Origin: Druceiella hillmani
Taxonomy: Eukaryota; Arthropoda; Insecta; Lepidoptera; Hepialidae
Direction: 5' to 3'
NCBI GenBank assembly: GCA_039881145.1
Contig: JAYKKI010000064.1
Span: 3,240,501-3,304,500, forward strand
DNA: 64,000 bases
In this document: positions 20,051-30,670 of the stretch, piece by piece
Layout of the letters: every line of letters starts with the position of its first letter
Position numbering within the stretch: position 1 is the stretch's first letter
The notes under the pieces: model-generated
Told to the model about the DNA's origin: nothing
The model's input: only the letters and a program-made list of their open reading frames with translations
Databases searched by the model: none
Program-made: the position numbers and the translations under genes

Positions 20051-20460
20051 AAAGTTTTATTATGTGAATATTCATGAACGTTAAGATAGTTTTTCACTAT
20101 GCCTAGTATATCTTATGTTATATATCTTTCACATACGTACAGATATTGAGAATCTTTCAAACTATAAATCAGCAATCATCCTCACAGCGTCCTCAAAACT
20201 TTGGGTAATAAACACTTTTTTTTCAGTTTTACGTTTAGTATTTTCGGAAATAGGAGTGGAGAATATATTTTTGGTCACATTTTTCAGTATATCTCGTTCG
20301 CCAAACCACATCGGTCATCGGGATCGGAGTTATATTGGTGGGAATAGTCGGAACGCTCATTTAATAAATAAACCAGTCTTTCTCCACCTTCTCCTGTTTG
20401 AGCTGTGTTGACTTTAGTTATTTTTTTATCACTATCCTGATTTTCTGAAATATAATGTAA
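20051..20460. other. No feature seen
   Basis: The 98-residue open frame at 20115-20411 is not recognised. A GC-richer patch at 20285-20345 has no other support. Confidence 0.4.
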
Positions 20461-20600
20461 TGATTTATAGCTTATAATTTTTCTGACGGCATGAAAGTTT
20501 CATTAAAAAAGCATTTTTAAATTGTTTGCGCAATTCCAGAGATTAGCGCTAACAAACAAACAAAATTGTCCACTTTATATATTAGTATAGCTACCGCAGT
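20461..20600 (+). mobile_element. Retroelement 3'-end-like fragment
   Basis: GAGATTAGCGCTAACAAACA followed by AACAAAATTG and then TTTATATATTAGTATAGCT resembles a 3' end I recall as very common in moth and butterfly genomes on RTE-type LINEs and dependent SINEs. No coding part is attached, and the left border is a guess. Confidence 0.4.
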
Positions 20601-21984
20601 TTATTTATTAATATAGCATAGTTAATCTTGTCAAAGGCCTTGATGAAATATGTGTAGATAGCGTTGATTTGCTGGGTTTATCTGAGGAATTTGCAACATC
20701 CGTTATTAATTTAAGTATATTCGAAGGTGATTGTTTTAGTAGAAATCTGTGCTGTTTAAAAGGGAAATGGTGATCTAGAGTGATACTGTAGTAAATAATT
20801 TTATTAATTAGGTACCCGACAATTTTACTATGATAATTTATTTTAATAAATTTATTTCAATCACATTATTTAGTACCCAGTGAAGCAGTTTTATAACAAG
20901 TATTTTCCATTTTTATATTTTGAACGAAGCCGCTTAAAATTATTGTAATGAAATTTAAAAAAGAACAGAGTTGGGGAGGCAAAGAAGAAGGGAGGCTTTA
21001 AAAAAGAAGGGAGGGGAGTATAATTCGTCGCTGGTGCGTTGCGAATTTCTTGTAGTCTTGAGTCAGCGGACAAGAGCGCATTGTTTTTTTATCATTAAGG
21101 CATATTTTGCGAATAAAATTCGATCGATTTTAAAAAATTTCGGTTTTGTTTCAAAAATAAGTAACGGTCCATCATGTCGATTGACATGGGCGTCTCTAGA
21201 GCACATGTATTAGTCAGAAATTAATTTTGACTTAGTTTTTCAATATCTGTTTCCACTTGGAAAACGTAAATTTTGTGACAAGTCATTTTATCTATCATTA
21301 TATAAAAAACCGTTAGTAAAATAATTGTGTACGATTACGATATTTTGATCATTTTGGAACATTTTTTCCACCCATTACGGTTTAGATAATATTTTTTTAA
21401 GCGGCGAGGTAGATTTAAGGGTACGTTAAGAAGCAAGGTATTCGATACTGAAGTGATAACAACAAGTGATAAAATTGACCCATTTTCTTTACAGAACGAT
21501 ATTGAGAGCTACAATAAAAAACACATTATCAAAAGAACTAAGCTACAACTCAAACTGCTAGGGTGTACTGCTTAAGTCAAGAGCATTTTCGCAGAAAAGT
21601 GATAACGGATCTGGTAGTATTGGCACACTCCCTAAATCAACCTCTTCTACACCTTAAAACTTAACACTAAATTAATTTACTAATTGTTTTTACGTTAATT
21701 TAGCATGAACCATAAAGTATCTAAAAAATATTCTTTAGAAGATCTGTGAATATAGAATTTGAAGGTAAGTTTTTGCAGATATGAGGTTTCCGTTGGAAAT
21801 TCTCAGAAGCAAATTTGCAGATTTAAAAATTAATGTAAAATTTGCCTGTGTGAACCCACTACTGGCAATAGTTTTAATGAATCTCATGAGCATATGCAAT
21901 TATCGTAATGAAAGTAACAATTTTATTTTCAGTGGACAAAAATAAAATAAAAATAAGTTGACTTGACAAACTAGTCCTACATTT
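20601..21984. other. No gene supported
   Basis: Mostly AT-rich. A TTTTCTTTACAG acceptor-like site at 21494 is followed by 26 open codons and a stop, but nothing upstream pairs with it. Confidence 0.35.
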
Positions 21985-22145
21985 CACTTCTTATCGACTC
22001 CAAAAATATCTAGCTGTATCAGTATTTTGTAAATTTTATTATATTCGGAAACGATATTGTACCGCAAAAGATCCAACTGAGTACTAGGTATTTTCATTAA
22101 TTTATACCTTTCAGTGCGCTTCTTATTCGGTGGTAATTTCAAGTC
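21985..22145 (+). repeat. Third diverged copy of the 19604 repeat
   Basis: Shares TAGCTGTATCAGTATTTTG-like sequence, GGAAACGATATTGTACCGCA, and a CAGTGCGCTTCTTATTCGGT end with the pair at 19604-20050. Confidence 0.65.
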
Positions 22146-22149
22146 AATT

Positions 22150-22565
22150 TAATTTTTTTCTTAAAAATTTTTTGTTTCAATTTTTAATGCCTGTCAATAA
22201 TTTAATTTAATACCTGAATTAATTTTCCTGTCAATTTTTTTTGTTTCCATTCAAAATTTTTATGTTTCCATTTTTTTGCCTGTCAAAATTTTTTTGTTTC
22301 CATTTTTAATGCCTGTCATTAATTTTTCTCAAAAATTTTTTTGTTTCCATTTTTAATGCCTGTCATATTCTTATTTTTTTGTTTCCATTTTTAATTCCTG
22401 TCATCAATTTTTCTTTCAAAATTGTTTTGTTTTCATTCAAAATTTTTATGTTTCCATTTTTTTGCCTGTCAAAATTTTTTTGTTTCTATTTTCAATGTCT
22501 GTCATTAATTTTCTTAAATTTTTTTTTGTTTCCATTTTTAATGCCTGTCATATTCTATGTCACTT
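22150..22565 (+). repeat. T-rich short tandem array
   Basis: Irregular units of roughly 45-60 bp alternate GTTTCCATTTTTAATGCCTG with TCA.TAATTTTTCT and AAAATTTTTTTG. At least eight units can be seen. The Phe-rich open frame at 22379-22567 is an artefact. Confidence 0.85.
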
Positions 22566-22999
22566 AGAATGTCACGAATTTACGATTAATTTAATATGAA
22601 TAATATCTAATTTATTGAAATCCGAACAGATGTTTGTAGCATTTAATGAATCTAAATATATTCATATACATATATGTAAATCACATTCCCTGTTTTGGTT
22701 TTACCGTACTCATTGCTTGAAGCCTGTATATGGCTGCACCTATCTGTCTACTAATATATATATATATACATACGTAACTACGTGCCTATTAATATTCTGC
22801 TTGCAATATGCCTTTGTGTATACCTGTATGTACTTATTTACCCACCAATTGTGTACTCACATATAGTTATTTTTTCTATTGTTTTTTACCTGTACTTCCT
22901 TATTTGTTTACCTACTTACTAATATGTTATTTGCTTCATGCCTTTTTATGTACCTCTATGTAATTACCTAGGTATTTACTTCGTTACTTTCTTGCTTAC
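22566..22999. other. No gene seen
   Basis: AT-rich, with a short TA run at 22754-22769 and blurred TACTTA/TACCT repeats to about 22995. Confidence 0.45.
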
Positions 23000-23760
23000 T
23001 TCAAATTAAGTGGAACGATTTCAAATTCGATGAGTTTCTCCTCATCAGTGTAGAGTTTCTGTCAGTTGGCTTCCAGTTCCATTCTTTTACTCTGATTTTG
23101 GTAACGAGCAGATTTATGTCCTCCTTATTCATATCAAAATTAAAGACTTTATTATATGAATATTGTTAGAGCTATATCATGCAAACTTGACCACCGTATC
23201 TGAGCTGTTCATTCTTGAGCAATTTTATGGTGCTCCTTTGATTTTCATGGTCAATTTATAACCAAATTTTCATAAGGGTACACTGGGGTAGAATAAAAAA
23301 AGAAATACTGCTTAACATAATTTGAAATATAAAAACGAATGATGCTAATTGGTTTATTGATGCAGAAGGTATGGTATAAACAAAAGTTTCAAAAAGGGTC
23401 TTTTTGCAATCAAATGTACATGTATATACTTACCTAAATATTTACTTTTTTGTTTATGTTAAGTCAAGTTAAACTAGTCAATGAGTTAAACTAATCAAAT
23501 TCAATGAGTTTACCCCTTGTCTTGAATAATTTCTATTACCGCCTTCTGGCTCCATTATTGTATCCTGGTTTTGCTGAACAGCAAGTTTATGTTACCTTTA
23601 GTTGTGTTTCATCAGATTATCATTAGATCTGCATCATTCCAAGTCAATTACGGTACCTGTACTGTTTAGTGTTGAACAATTTTATGGTGTAATTTGAATT
23701 TCCATGACCAGGTTTTAACCAAATTTTCATGGGACTACCCTTGAGGAAAACCCCCTTTTT
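23000..23760 (+). repeat. Ancient ~440-bp tandem duplication
   Basis: 23000-23280 and 23440-23745 share, in order, AATTCGATGAGTTT, TCTG.CTCCA, GATTTTGGTAACGAGCAG-like, GAGCAATTTTATGGTG, CATGGTCAATTTATAACCAA and ATTTTCATAAGGG. Identity is low, so the duplication is old. Confidence 0.6.
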
Positions 23761-23899
23761 TAGGAATCGGTTAAGTAAATGTCGGCCTCACGTTATACAA
23801 TTATGGGGATCTACATTAGTTCTTTGTTAAATATTTTGGTACATATTAATTGAGATTTATATACGGAGCACCTGTTTGCAAATTTCATGCACATAGGTT

Positions 23900-24360
23900 T
23901 AAAAGTGTGGAAACTGTGGTGTTATGACAGATGGACGGACAGAAGGACATTGTTAGGGTTCAAAATTGCACAATAAAACAACAAATTAATTTACGTGATT
24001 TCTTGAGAATTATATTTGTATTTCGAACCAATAATAGTACCTGTCGGACTGTTTTTAAGGTTCCGTTCCTCAAAAAGAAAAAAAAAACGTAAACCCTACA
24101 GGATCGCTTTATTGTCTGTCCGTCTGTCTATAAAACCCTTTTTCTCAGAAACGATTTGAGATATTAATCTGAAATTAATATATATCGAGGCATGTAGTCT
24201 TATATTGCCCTAAACATTTCTCGTTTTTAGTTCAAGACATAAAAAGACATGGCCTCTTCGAGCGTATTTTTTATTCATATAATAGTTCATGCTCACTGAT
24301 CATCAAAACCTGTAGGGTACTTCCGGTCGATCTACCATCTTGAAAGTCAGCATAACGGGC
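23900..24360. repeat. Dispersed insect repeat with PolyG/C-poor 'gttccgt' head
   Basis: GACAGATGGACGGACAGA near 23924 is followed by AAGGTTCCGTTCCTCAAAAA, ACAGGATCGCTTTATTGTCT and CCGTCTGTCT at 24057-24128, then CTTTTTCTCAGAAACG and CTGTAGGGTACTTCCGGTCG at 24310. This succession matches a repeat I recall from many lepidopteran genomes. Other pieces are near 54470 and 57845. It is non-coding. Confidence 0.5.
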
Positions 24361-25097
24361 TTACAATACAAGTAAGCGGAAACGTCTAAAAATCAATGAT
24401 TTATAATTCAATAATTTTTATAATTAGTTTATTTTTAGTTAAATAGAAATTCTATGGACCCTTAAATATTTATAACTTCCTAAATTTGTAGACAACCACC
24501 GTAGTGCGATTTGTACTTGTACTAAACAGGTATTTTAATATAGAGTGTATTATATATTACGAAATCTCCCTAAAGAAAGAAAAATTAGATATGAAAAAGA
24601 GTCACCTATAAATCGACCATTTGAGAGACCAAATATTTTGGATTAAATTATGTGCCTAAACATAATCTTACAATGGTCCATTAACCTTAATAAAAGTCAG
24701 AGCACAGGAACAAATTCGCAGTTCTGGTCATTCAAATAGCTAATATTATAGTTTGTGTTACATACAATAGTATCTGGATAAGCAAAATTTATATAGAAAT
24801 GTACTTAGGGCCTCTAATCTCCTAAATTAAATATTATTTATATACAGTGACGTCTGTTGATCGATTTCGATCCAGTTTTAGCCATTACATAGATTGTTTA
24901 TTCTGAAAGGTTTTGATGCATAAAATATTAGTGAAATAATGTAAACCATTAGATAGCACATATCTCCGTGCTTGAATATGGAAGTATATGCTATATTTTG
25001 CATTCTCTACATTTTTGGCCTCGGGAAATTCGAGCATATTTCTGTTTATAACACGTAGCTTAACAGGTAAAAGAGTCACTGTTGGCATATTCTGTAC
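24361..25097. other. No feature seen
   Basis: AT-rich DNA. The minus-strand 67-residue frame at 24885-25088 is not recognised. Confidence 0.45.
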
Positions 25098-25597
25098 GTA
25101 TTCTTTAACGTGTTAAGTAATTTTGTAGTCCATATTCTTTTACGTGTTAAGATTTTCTCATAGTCCGTATTCTTTTACGCGTTAAGATCCTTTAACGCGT
25201 ATTCCTATATAAGGTATTATTCACGTATAAGGTATTCTCGTAGCCCATATTCTTTAACGCGTTAAGGTATTCTCGTAGCCTATATTCTTTAATGTGTTAA
25301 TGTATTCTCGTAGTATATATTCTTTAACGCGTTAAGGTATTCCCGTAGCTCGTATTCTTTAACGCGTTAAGGTATTCTCGTAGCTCATAGTCTTTAACGA
25401 GTTAAGGTATTCTCGTAGTCTATGTTCTTTAACGCGTTAAGGATTTCTCGTAGCCCATATTGTTTAACGCGTTAAGGTTTTCTCTAAGTCTATATTATTT
25501 AATGCATTAAGGTATTCCTGTGGTCCATATTTTTTACCGTGTTAAGGTATTATCGTAGCCTATATTCTTTAATGAGTTAAAATATTCTCGTAGCCCG
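25098..25597 (+). repeat. 35-bp tandem array carrying a TTAACGCGTTAA palindrome
   Basis: Units start GTTAAGGTATTCTCGTAGC and end TATTCTTTAACGC, stepping by 35 bp (25261, 25296, 25331). About 14 units are present. At many unit joins the sequence is TTAACGCGTTAA, a perfect 12-bp palindrome with two CpGs, conserved better than the rest of the unit; others have decayed to forms such as TTAATGTGTTAA. Confidence 0.95.
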
Positions 25598-26274
25598 GAC
25601 TACTTTAGATATAAATTATTAGCCAGCGCCTGGAATTTCAACATTTGGTAAAATCTGTTAAACAATTGATAAAATCTGAGACATAAAGTTTACTTGCTTA
25701 TAGTAAAAATAAATACAAAAAATAAAGTTAATTAGACGTATCCTTTTTTGTTGTTCTTGTAGTTACATTATAAAATATTTATTTCAGTAAATAAACGCTT
25801 AAAGAGTTAACACTAAGAAATGTATAATGAAAATAATTTCTACAAGAATTAATTTGGTATTCTTGGTTAGGACAATTGCTTTGCGTGATCTAGCAGTAGT
25901 CTACTATATGGAGCCAATTTGTCCGAATTACATCTACATCAGGTAATTATAAACACTAATTATATAAAAATCCCTAATAAATCAGGGAAACACTAATTAT
26001 ATAAAAATCACTAATAAATCTAACGCCTCAGGATAAAAAATATGTTTTGTTCCTCAGCGTTATTTAAATCCGCTCAAATAATAATTTTTTTGACAATACT
26101 TATAATTTTGAGCGATAATGTAAATTAATGTAAGGGGTATAAAAATATATCCACGCGATGACAGAAATATCTATGTGCGGATGCGCGTAGGTACGCTATA
26201 TAATCAATGGCTAAACCGATGACAGATTTCGATGACAATTTGTGAGTTGAAAGTCTTTTATGAATCCCAGAATT
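25598..26274. other. No gene; one short duplication
   Basis: CACTAATTATATAAAAATC is doubled at 25953 and 25990. Otherwise AT-rich and featureless. Confidence 0.5.
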
Positions 26275-27086
26275 TTTATTAGCTTGTTATTTTATTTGTT
26301 ATTGTTTTAACGGTTTTTGTATTGTTATTGTATTAACAATCTCTAACAGTCATTCATAATGCAATATATTTTTTACTTATGTATTGTTGTTAATAACTTG
26401 TCATCTGTTATGTCTTTTATTAGCTTGTCATTTTATTTGTTACTGTTTTAACGGTTTTTGTTTTGTTATCGTATTAACAATCTCTAGCAGTCATCCACAA
26501 TGCAATGTATTTTTTGTTTACTTATGTATTTTTGTTAATAACTTGTCATCTGTTATGTTTTTTATTAGCTTGTCATTTTATTTGTTATTGTTTTAACGGT
26601 TTTTGTTTTGTTATTGTATTAACAATCTCTAGCAGTCATCCACAATGCAATATATTTTTTGTTTATGTATTGTTATTAATAACTTGTCATCTGCTATGCC
26701 TTTTATTAGCTTGTCATTTTATTTGTTATTGTTTTAACGGTTTTTGTTTTGTTATCGTATTAACAATCTCTAGCAGTCATCCACAATGCAATATATTTTT
26801 TGTTTATGTATTGTTATTAATAACTTGTCATCTGTTATGTATTTTATTAGCTTGTCATTTTATTTGTTATTGTTTTAACGGTTTTTGTTTTGTTATTGTA
26901 TTAACAATCTCTAGCAGTCATTCATAATGCAATATATTTTTTAATTATGTATTGTTATTAATAACTTGTCATCTGTTATGTCTTTTATTAGCTTGTCATT
27001 TTATTTGTTATTGTTTTAACGGTTTTTGTTTTGTTATCGTATTAACAATCTCTAGCAGTCATCCACAATGCAATATATTTTTACTA
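26275..27086 (+). repeat. 141-bp tandem array, six units
   Basis: TTAGCTTGTCATTTTATTTG recurs near 26279, 26420, 26565, 26705, 26847 and 26988 (steps of 140-145 bp). Each unit also carries TTTTAACGGTTTTTGT, AACAATCTCTAGCAGTCATC and CACAATGCAATATATTTTTT. Hydrophobic open frames here come from the repeat. The end of each unit is the left terminal repeat of the element described next. Confidence 0.95.
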
Positions 27087-27783
27087 ACTGCAAGAAATGA
27101 CTGCTGTAATAATCAGCTCGCTTTTTAGTTGTACATTAAGATGAATAAAAAAACACTGTGTGTGCTTATGACTACATGACAGAAGTGAAAGAAGACAGAA
27201 GCGAAAAAAGTGAATGAAAAATACGATATCATACGCGTATTATACTAAACTACTCACAAGTAAAATATTAAATATTAACTGTATACACTCTAAATATCGC
27301 ATTTATTATACAAGATAACGTACGCATATTATGTTAAAGTATACTAAAATACAATATTAATAAAAAATAAAACGTAATTCTTGAAACGATGCACTCCCTG
27401 TTAGACAATGAATTTGCTCAGCCGATGCCGAAGGGAGCCGAGCTTATTCAAACAGTGAACTCGCTTGGCCTTTGCCAAAGGGAGTCGACTTTACCCGTTT
27501 TAGCGTCACCTATCTGCGCGTGATGGCTCAATTTCGTTCACTGCTCAGAAAAGAAGCGCATGGTGCGCCCAAAGAAGTAGAGTGTAGTTTGTGGTTACGA
27601 CGCCATGTTAATATTTATAAGCCATTTTATAGAGCGAGAGCGAGTGATGGTGAAGACAGCGGCGGCGCTGGATCGTGGAAAGGAATCATAATTTTAAAAT
27701 GGTAAATTCTTTAGTTAAGACATTAATTATTCCAGTTAGTAAAAATATATTGCATTGTAAATGACTGCTAGAGATTGTAATAC
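27039..27783. mobile_element. TIR element with an amplified left end
   Basis: 27039-27090 (starts GTATTAACAATCTCTAGCAG, ends ATTTTTACTAACTG) matches the reverse complement of 27733-27783 with about four differences. This gives a ~745-bp element with 51-52 bp terminal inverted repeats. The left repeat is also the last part of the 141-bp array, so that array looks grown out of the element's left end. The interior (27370-27690) is much GC-richer than its surroundings. There is no transposase, so it is non-autonomous. Target duplication is obscured by the array on the left. Confidence 0.7.
27472..27705 (+). CDS. Unrecognised 77-codon open frame inside the TIR element
   Basis: The open frame lies in a GC-rich island in a non-autonomous TIR element. 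The predicted product is basic in the first half (YLRVMAQFRSLLRKEAHG) and Gly/Ser/Glu-rich near the end. No domain is recognised. Just upstream, a ~37-bp segment occurs twice (near 27404 and 27452), each copy ending AAGGGAG.CGA. It may be captured host DNA; calling it a gene is not justified without transcript evidence. Confidence 0.15.
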   Translation: MPKGVDFTRFSVTYLRVMAQFRSLLRKEAHGAPKEVECSLWLRRHVNIYKPFYRARASDGEDSGGAGSWKGIIILKW

Positions 27784-29089
27784 TCTCTATCCATTTGTAT
27801 CGACATGCGCCTTTGTTCAAAATTGTTTTTCTTGAGAATATTTCCTAGACGATTTAAAGGCCGATAAATAGAAAAGCATTAATTTAGAAAGTACAAAAAA
27901 AATACATTCGATAAATTAGGAATTTCTTAATAGTTTCTGATAATTTTTTTATCTTTCAGACATCTCAACGCATAACCGTCTGGAAGATAACAACTCAGGC
28001 ATTCCGTAACAGCAGTGTTAAAAAAACTTGTATTTGCCATATAATCTCGCTTCATATAAATATTTTTGGAGGAATTTAATATAACTTTATCATCTGGATA
28101 TTTTCATACCGCCTTCCATTCAAATATTAACTCAGTTCCACTGTGAAATTTCCATGATGCTTTATATTTCGAGGATTTTAGATTAATCAGGTCATTTTTG
28201 GAATTTTTGTTCGTTTGTGTATTTTTTTACATGTATCACATTAAAACTACTGATACAATTTGGATGGAGTTTTTGGGAAAATATAAATATTAACTTGAAG
28301 TAATTTTCAACACTCAAATTTAAAAATTTATTTATGTTGAATTAGTACAACAATAATATAGAAGTGCCTGGCTACTCAATGTGTAGTAATTACCCAAATG
28401 TATAGTGTAGCTATGTGCATCAATAGATGGCACTACGTATATTTTAAATCGCGCAATGACTTTTTCCGCCCGAATATATATTGGTAAAATGGGCACTGGC
28501 AGAAGTGAAATGTGCTTGACAATTGAAAAAAAATTAGCTTTTAGCTGAAGATCTTTTATTGCCTTTGTTTTGAGCATTGTTTGAGGTTAGAAGTATGTTC
28601 ATAAAAAACGGCATCTGTAAGTAATTCCTAGGCCTGTGCGTACGAAAACACATTTTGTCTCAATATGAAAAGGCCGGCTGTTTGTTTAACATTTTAATTT
28701 TTTTTTTAATTTTTACCTTAGTCCAAAATTTCAGTATCACACTCCGTAATTAACAATGACTCCTCTGGTAATCAGCGAATCCTAGTTTCATATGATATTA
28801 AAAACGATTCTTATTGATCCATAACTATAAATCTTTTTTTTCGTTTTCAGGGCTTTCGTGGTAAATTTTTATAACTTTGCCTTTTATGTCTTTAGTCACA
28901 ATTTTTTGCAATTTTAGATCTTTGCGTACGATATTTCGCAAGTAGATGCTACGGAATGGAATCCAAAAATATATAAGAAATAATCCAAACATAATTTGGA
29001 GCAAAAATACTTTTCGCTTACTCCATCGATGTAATTTCTGTTTACAATTTTTCTTTATCGAAATATATTATTTATAAAAGATGTTTTTT
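27784..29089. other. No gene seen
   Basis: AT-rich DNA with no long frame. The minus-strand 81-residue frame at 28332-28577 is not recognised. Confidence 0.4.
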
Positions 29090-29346
29090 GGTCAAGCGGC
29101 TCGATCTCTTTAACCACTGCACCAAAAAAAATAAAAAAAATACCCACTTAAAGCTTATGTTTTCTACTTTGGGCGAAAAATATAAAAAAATTGGAAAAAA
29201 ATATTTTTGTTAATAAAAAAATTAATTTTTATAACAATTGGCATGAGCGCCATCTGTGGGCGACACATCAAATATCTTAGCCAAATTGTATACTTGGAAC
29301 ACGCTAGATGGCGATATAGTGCGAAGACTTCGCACGGGTCAGCTAG
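29090..29346 (+). mobile_element. Helitron-like 3' end, second copy of the 4555 type
   Basis: GTGCGAA-GAC-TTCGCAC (29319-29335), seven bases, CTAG (29343-29346), then T. The last 25 bases are almost identical to those ending at 4555, while the bodies differ. Upstream are GCGCCATCTGTGGGCG and CGCTAGATGGCG, an inverted pair I have seen in insect Helitron tails. The left border is unknown. Confidence 0.55.
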
Positions 29347-29576
29347 TTTATTTATAATGCTTTACCGAAAGCTTAAAAAATATATGTATGTGTAGTGACG
29401 GACTTATTTCTACAAGAGTAATCTGTTATAGCCAATCAATCGAGTGAGAAAAACAAATACTGTGAAAAACTGTCAATTATTGATAAACGCTAGTTAATCA
29501 TTCTCAACTATTTAAAGATATTTACATAAATGTAAATACAGAAAATAAAAATTGAAATAATTTGTACTATTAATAC

Positions 29577-29860
29577 AATTGTAACATAGTGAATTCCGTA
29601 TGTGGAAAATATTTTAAAAACAGTGATTTAGCATAAAGAATTATAATAGAAGCCAGAAAATATGTTCATAGATTTTGTGTCTGTCTATCTGCATGCTAAT
29701 TTCTTTGTTAATCACGCAAAATCTACGGGACAGATTTTGATGAAATTTGGTCTGGTAATAGTTTATATCCGAAAGCAACATTTGAGACAAATAAAAAAAT
29801 TCTAATATTTTTTGTTATTCTGAATTTCATGCGATTGAAACGATTGGGGCATAAAAATAA
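29577..29860 (+). repeat. Dispersed Helitron-like element, copy 2
   Basis: Homologous to 12826-13129 (GTGAATTCCGTATGTGGAAA, TATTTTAAAAACAGTGATTT, GACAGATTTTGATGAAATTT). It lacks a clear hairpin-CTAG end, which may be lost or mutated. Confidence 0.6.
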
Positions 29861-29952
29861 AAAATTAATAAAAAAGCCTTTCATTTCGTAATATTAGTAC
29901 CAATTTAAGTTTAAATTTTACCAACTTCTTAATATCTATTTGATTGCAGTTC

Positions 29953-29962
<10 letters not shown>

Positions 29963-30007
<45 letters not shown>
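29963..30007. repeat. (TA)n tract at the 3' end of a LINE
   Basis: A TA tract of about 45 bp directly follows the 3' end of the minus-strand LINE, so it is probably that element's microsatellite tail. Confidence 0.8.
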
Positions 30008-30011
<4 letters not shown>

Positions 30012-30665
30012 AGTAAATGTTTAATGCTTAATAAAGTATTGACTGTTTGCTAAACAGGAACCCCTCTCAGGCGAAGGTCTCTTTCAAAGATTGTCATTTC
30101 TTACGGTCTTGAGCTACAGTCTTTATTGTGGTCCAGCTATTTTCCTGATGTCATCTTCCCAGCGTGCATAAGGTCTGCCTCTTTGGCGTTTGTCCAGTGG
30201 GCCTTTCCAAATGTCGATGTAGCGGACTAAATATTATTTTAGATATTTCTTTACTATGAAGCCGACTCCGTAATTTTCCGGTGTTTCCCCTGAAGTTATC
30301 ATATTCTGCTATTATGTTGCTAAGATGTTGCACTTCAGAATTGCCAACGATATAATATTCTATATTTGATAGGGTTTCGGTTAGTTCAATTATTCGTTTA
30401 TACGATAACAGAGTTCTAACGTTATAGGTGATTATGTAGAGCTGGTTTTTTCCGTGATTTTTGAATTTGAATATGTTTTCTTTGGAAGGTTGTGGTCGTA
30501 ATCTTCCTCGGTGACCAGTCTACTTGGAAGATCTATTTCGTAAGTGGTTATGTAGCGCTGGTCTTTTTCTGTGATTTTTGAATTTAAATATGTTTCCTTT
30601 GGAAGGTTGTAGTCTTAATCTTCCTCGGTGATCAGTCAACTTAGAAGATGTATTTCGGCGTTTTT
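30008..30665 (-). mobile_element. Internally deleted LINE, 5' end fused to 3' end
   Basis: Read on the minus strand, the copy starts with two 117-bp tandem units (about 30664-30431), runs into the N-terminal part of an endonuclease domain, and jumps near 30236 straight to the C-terminal end of the same protein type. It finishes in the (TA)n tail. The whole reverse transcriptase core is missing. An ordinary LINE dead copy loses its 5' end; keeping both ends is unusual and resembles internally deleted non-autonomous derivatives. Confidence 0.75.
30010..30660 (-). pseudogene. LINE endonuclease N-terminus joined to ORF2 C-terminus
   Basis: From right to left on the minus strand: FKNHGKNQLYIITYNVRTL (TYNVRTL, 30431-30411, is the first motif of the LINE AP-type endonuclease), then LSNIEYYIVGNSEVQ, then, after a frame change, SGETPENYGVGFIVKKYLK (30237-30269). 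The join follows. The C-terminal block is KRQRGRPYARWEDDIRKIAG (about 30134-30195), then, in another frame, VAQDRKK, a stop in place of the usual Trp, and SLKETFA. In LINEs these blocks flank several hundred residues that are absent here. Stops and frameshifts make it dead. An RTE-like clade is likely but not certain. Confidence 0.8.
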
Positions 30666-30670
30666 AAAAT

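Noticed and set aside
21495..21575. Possible terminal exon after TTTTCTTTACAG
   Set aside because: Only 26 codons, no recognisable product and no partner exon.
25098..25597. 35-bp array and 37362 38-bp array considered as CRISPR
   Set aside because: Units are contiguous with no variable spacers, and the DNA is eukaryotic.
26505..26927. 140-codon hydrophobic frame that looks like repeated membrane segments
   Set aside because: It follows the 141-bp array exactly (141 is a multiple of three); no start context or conserved family.
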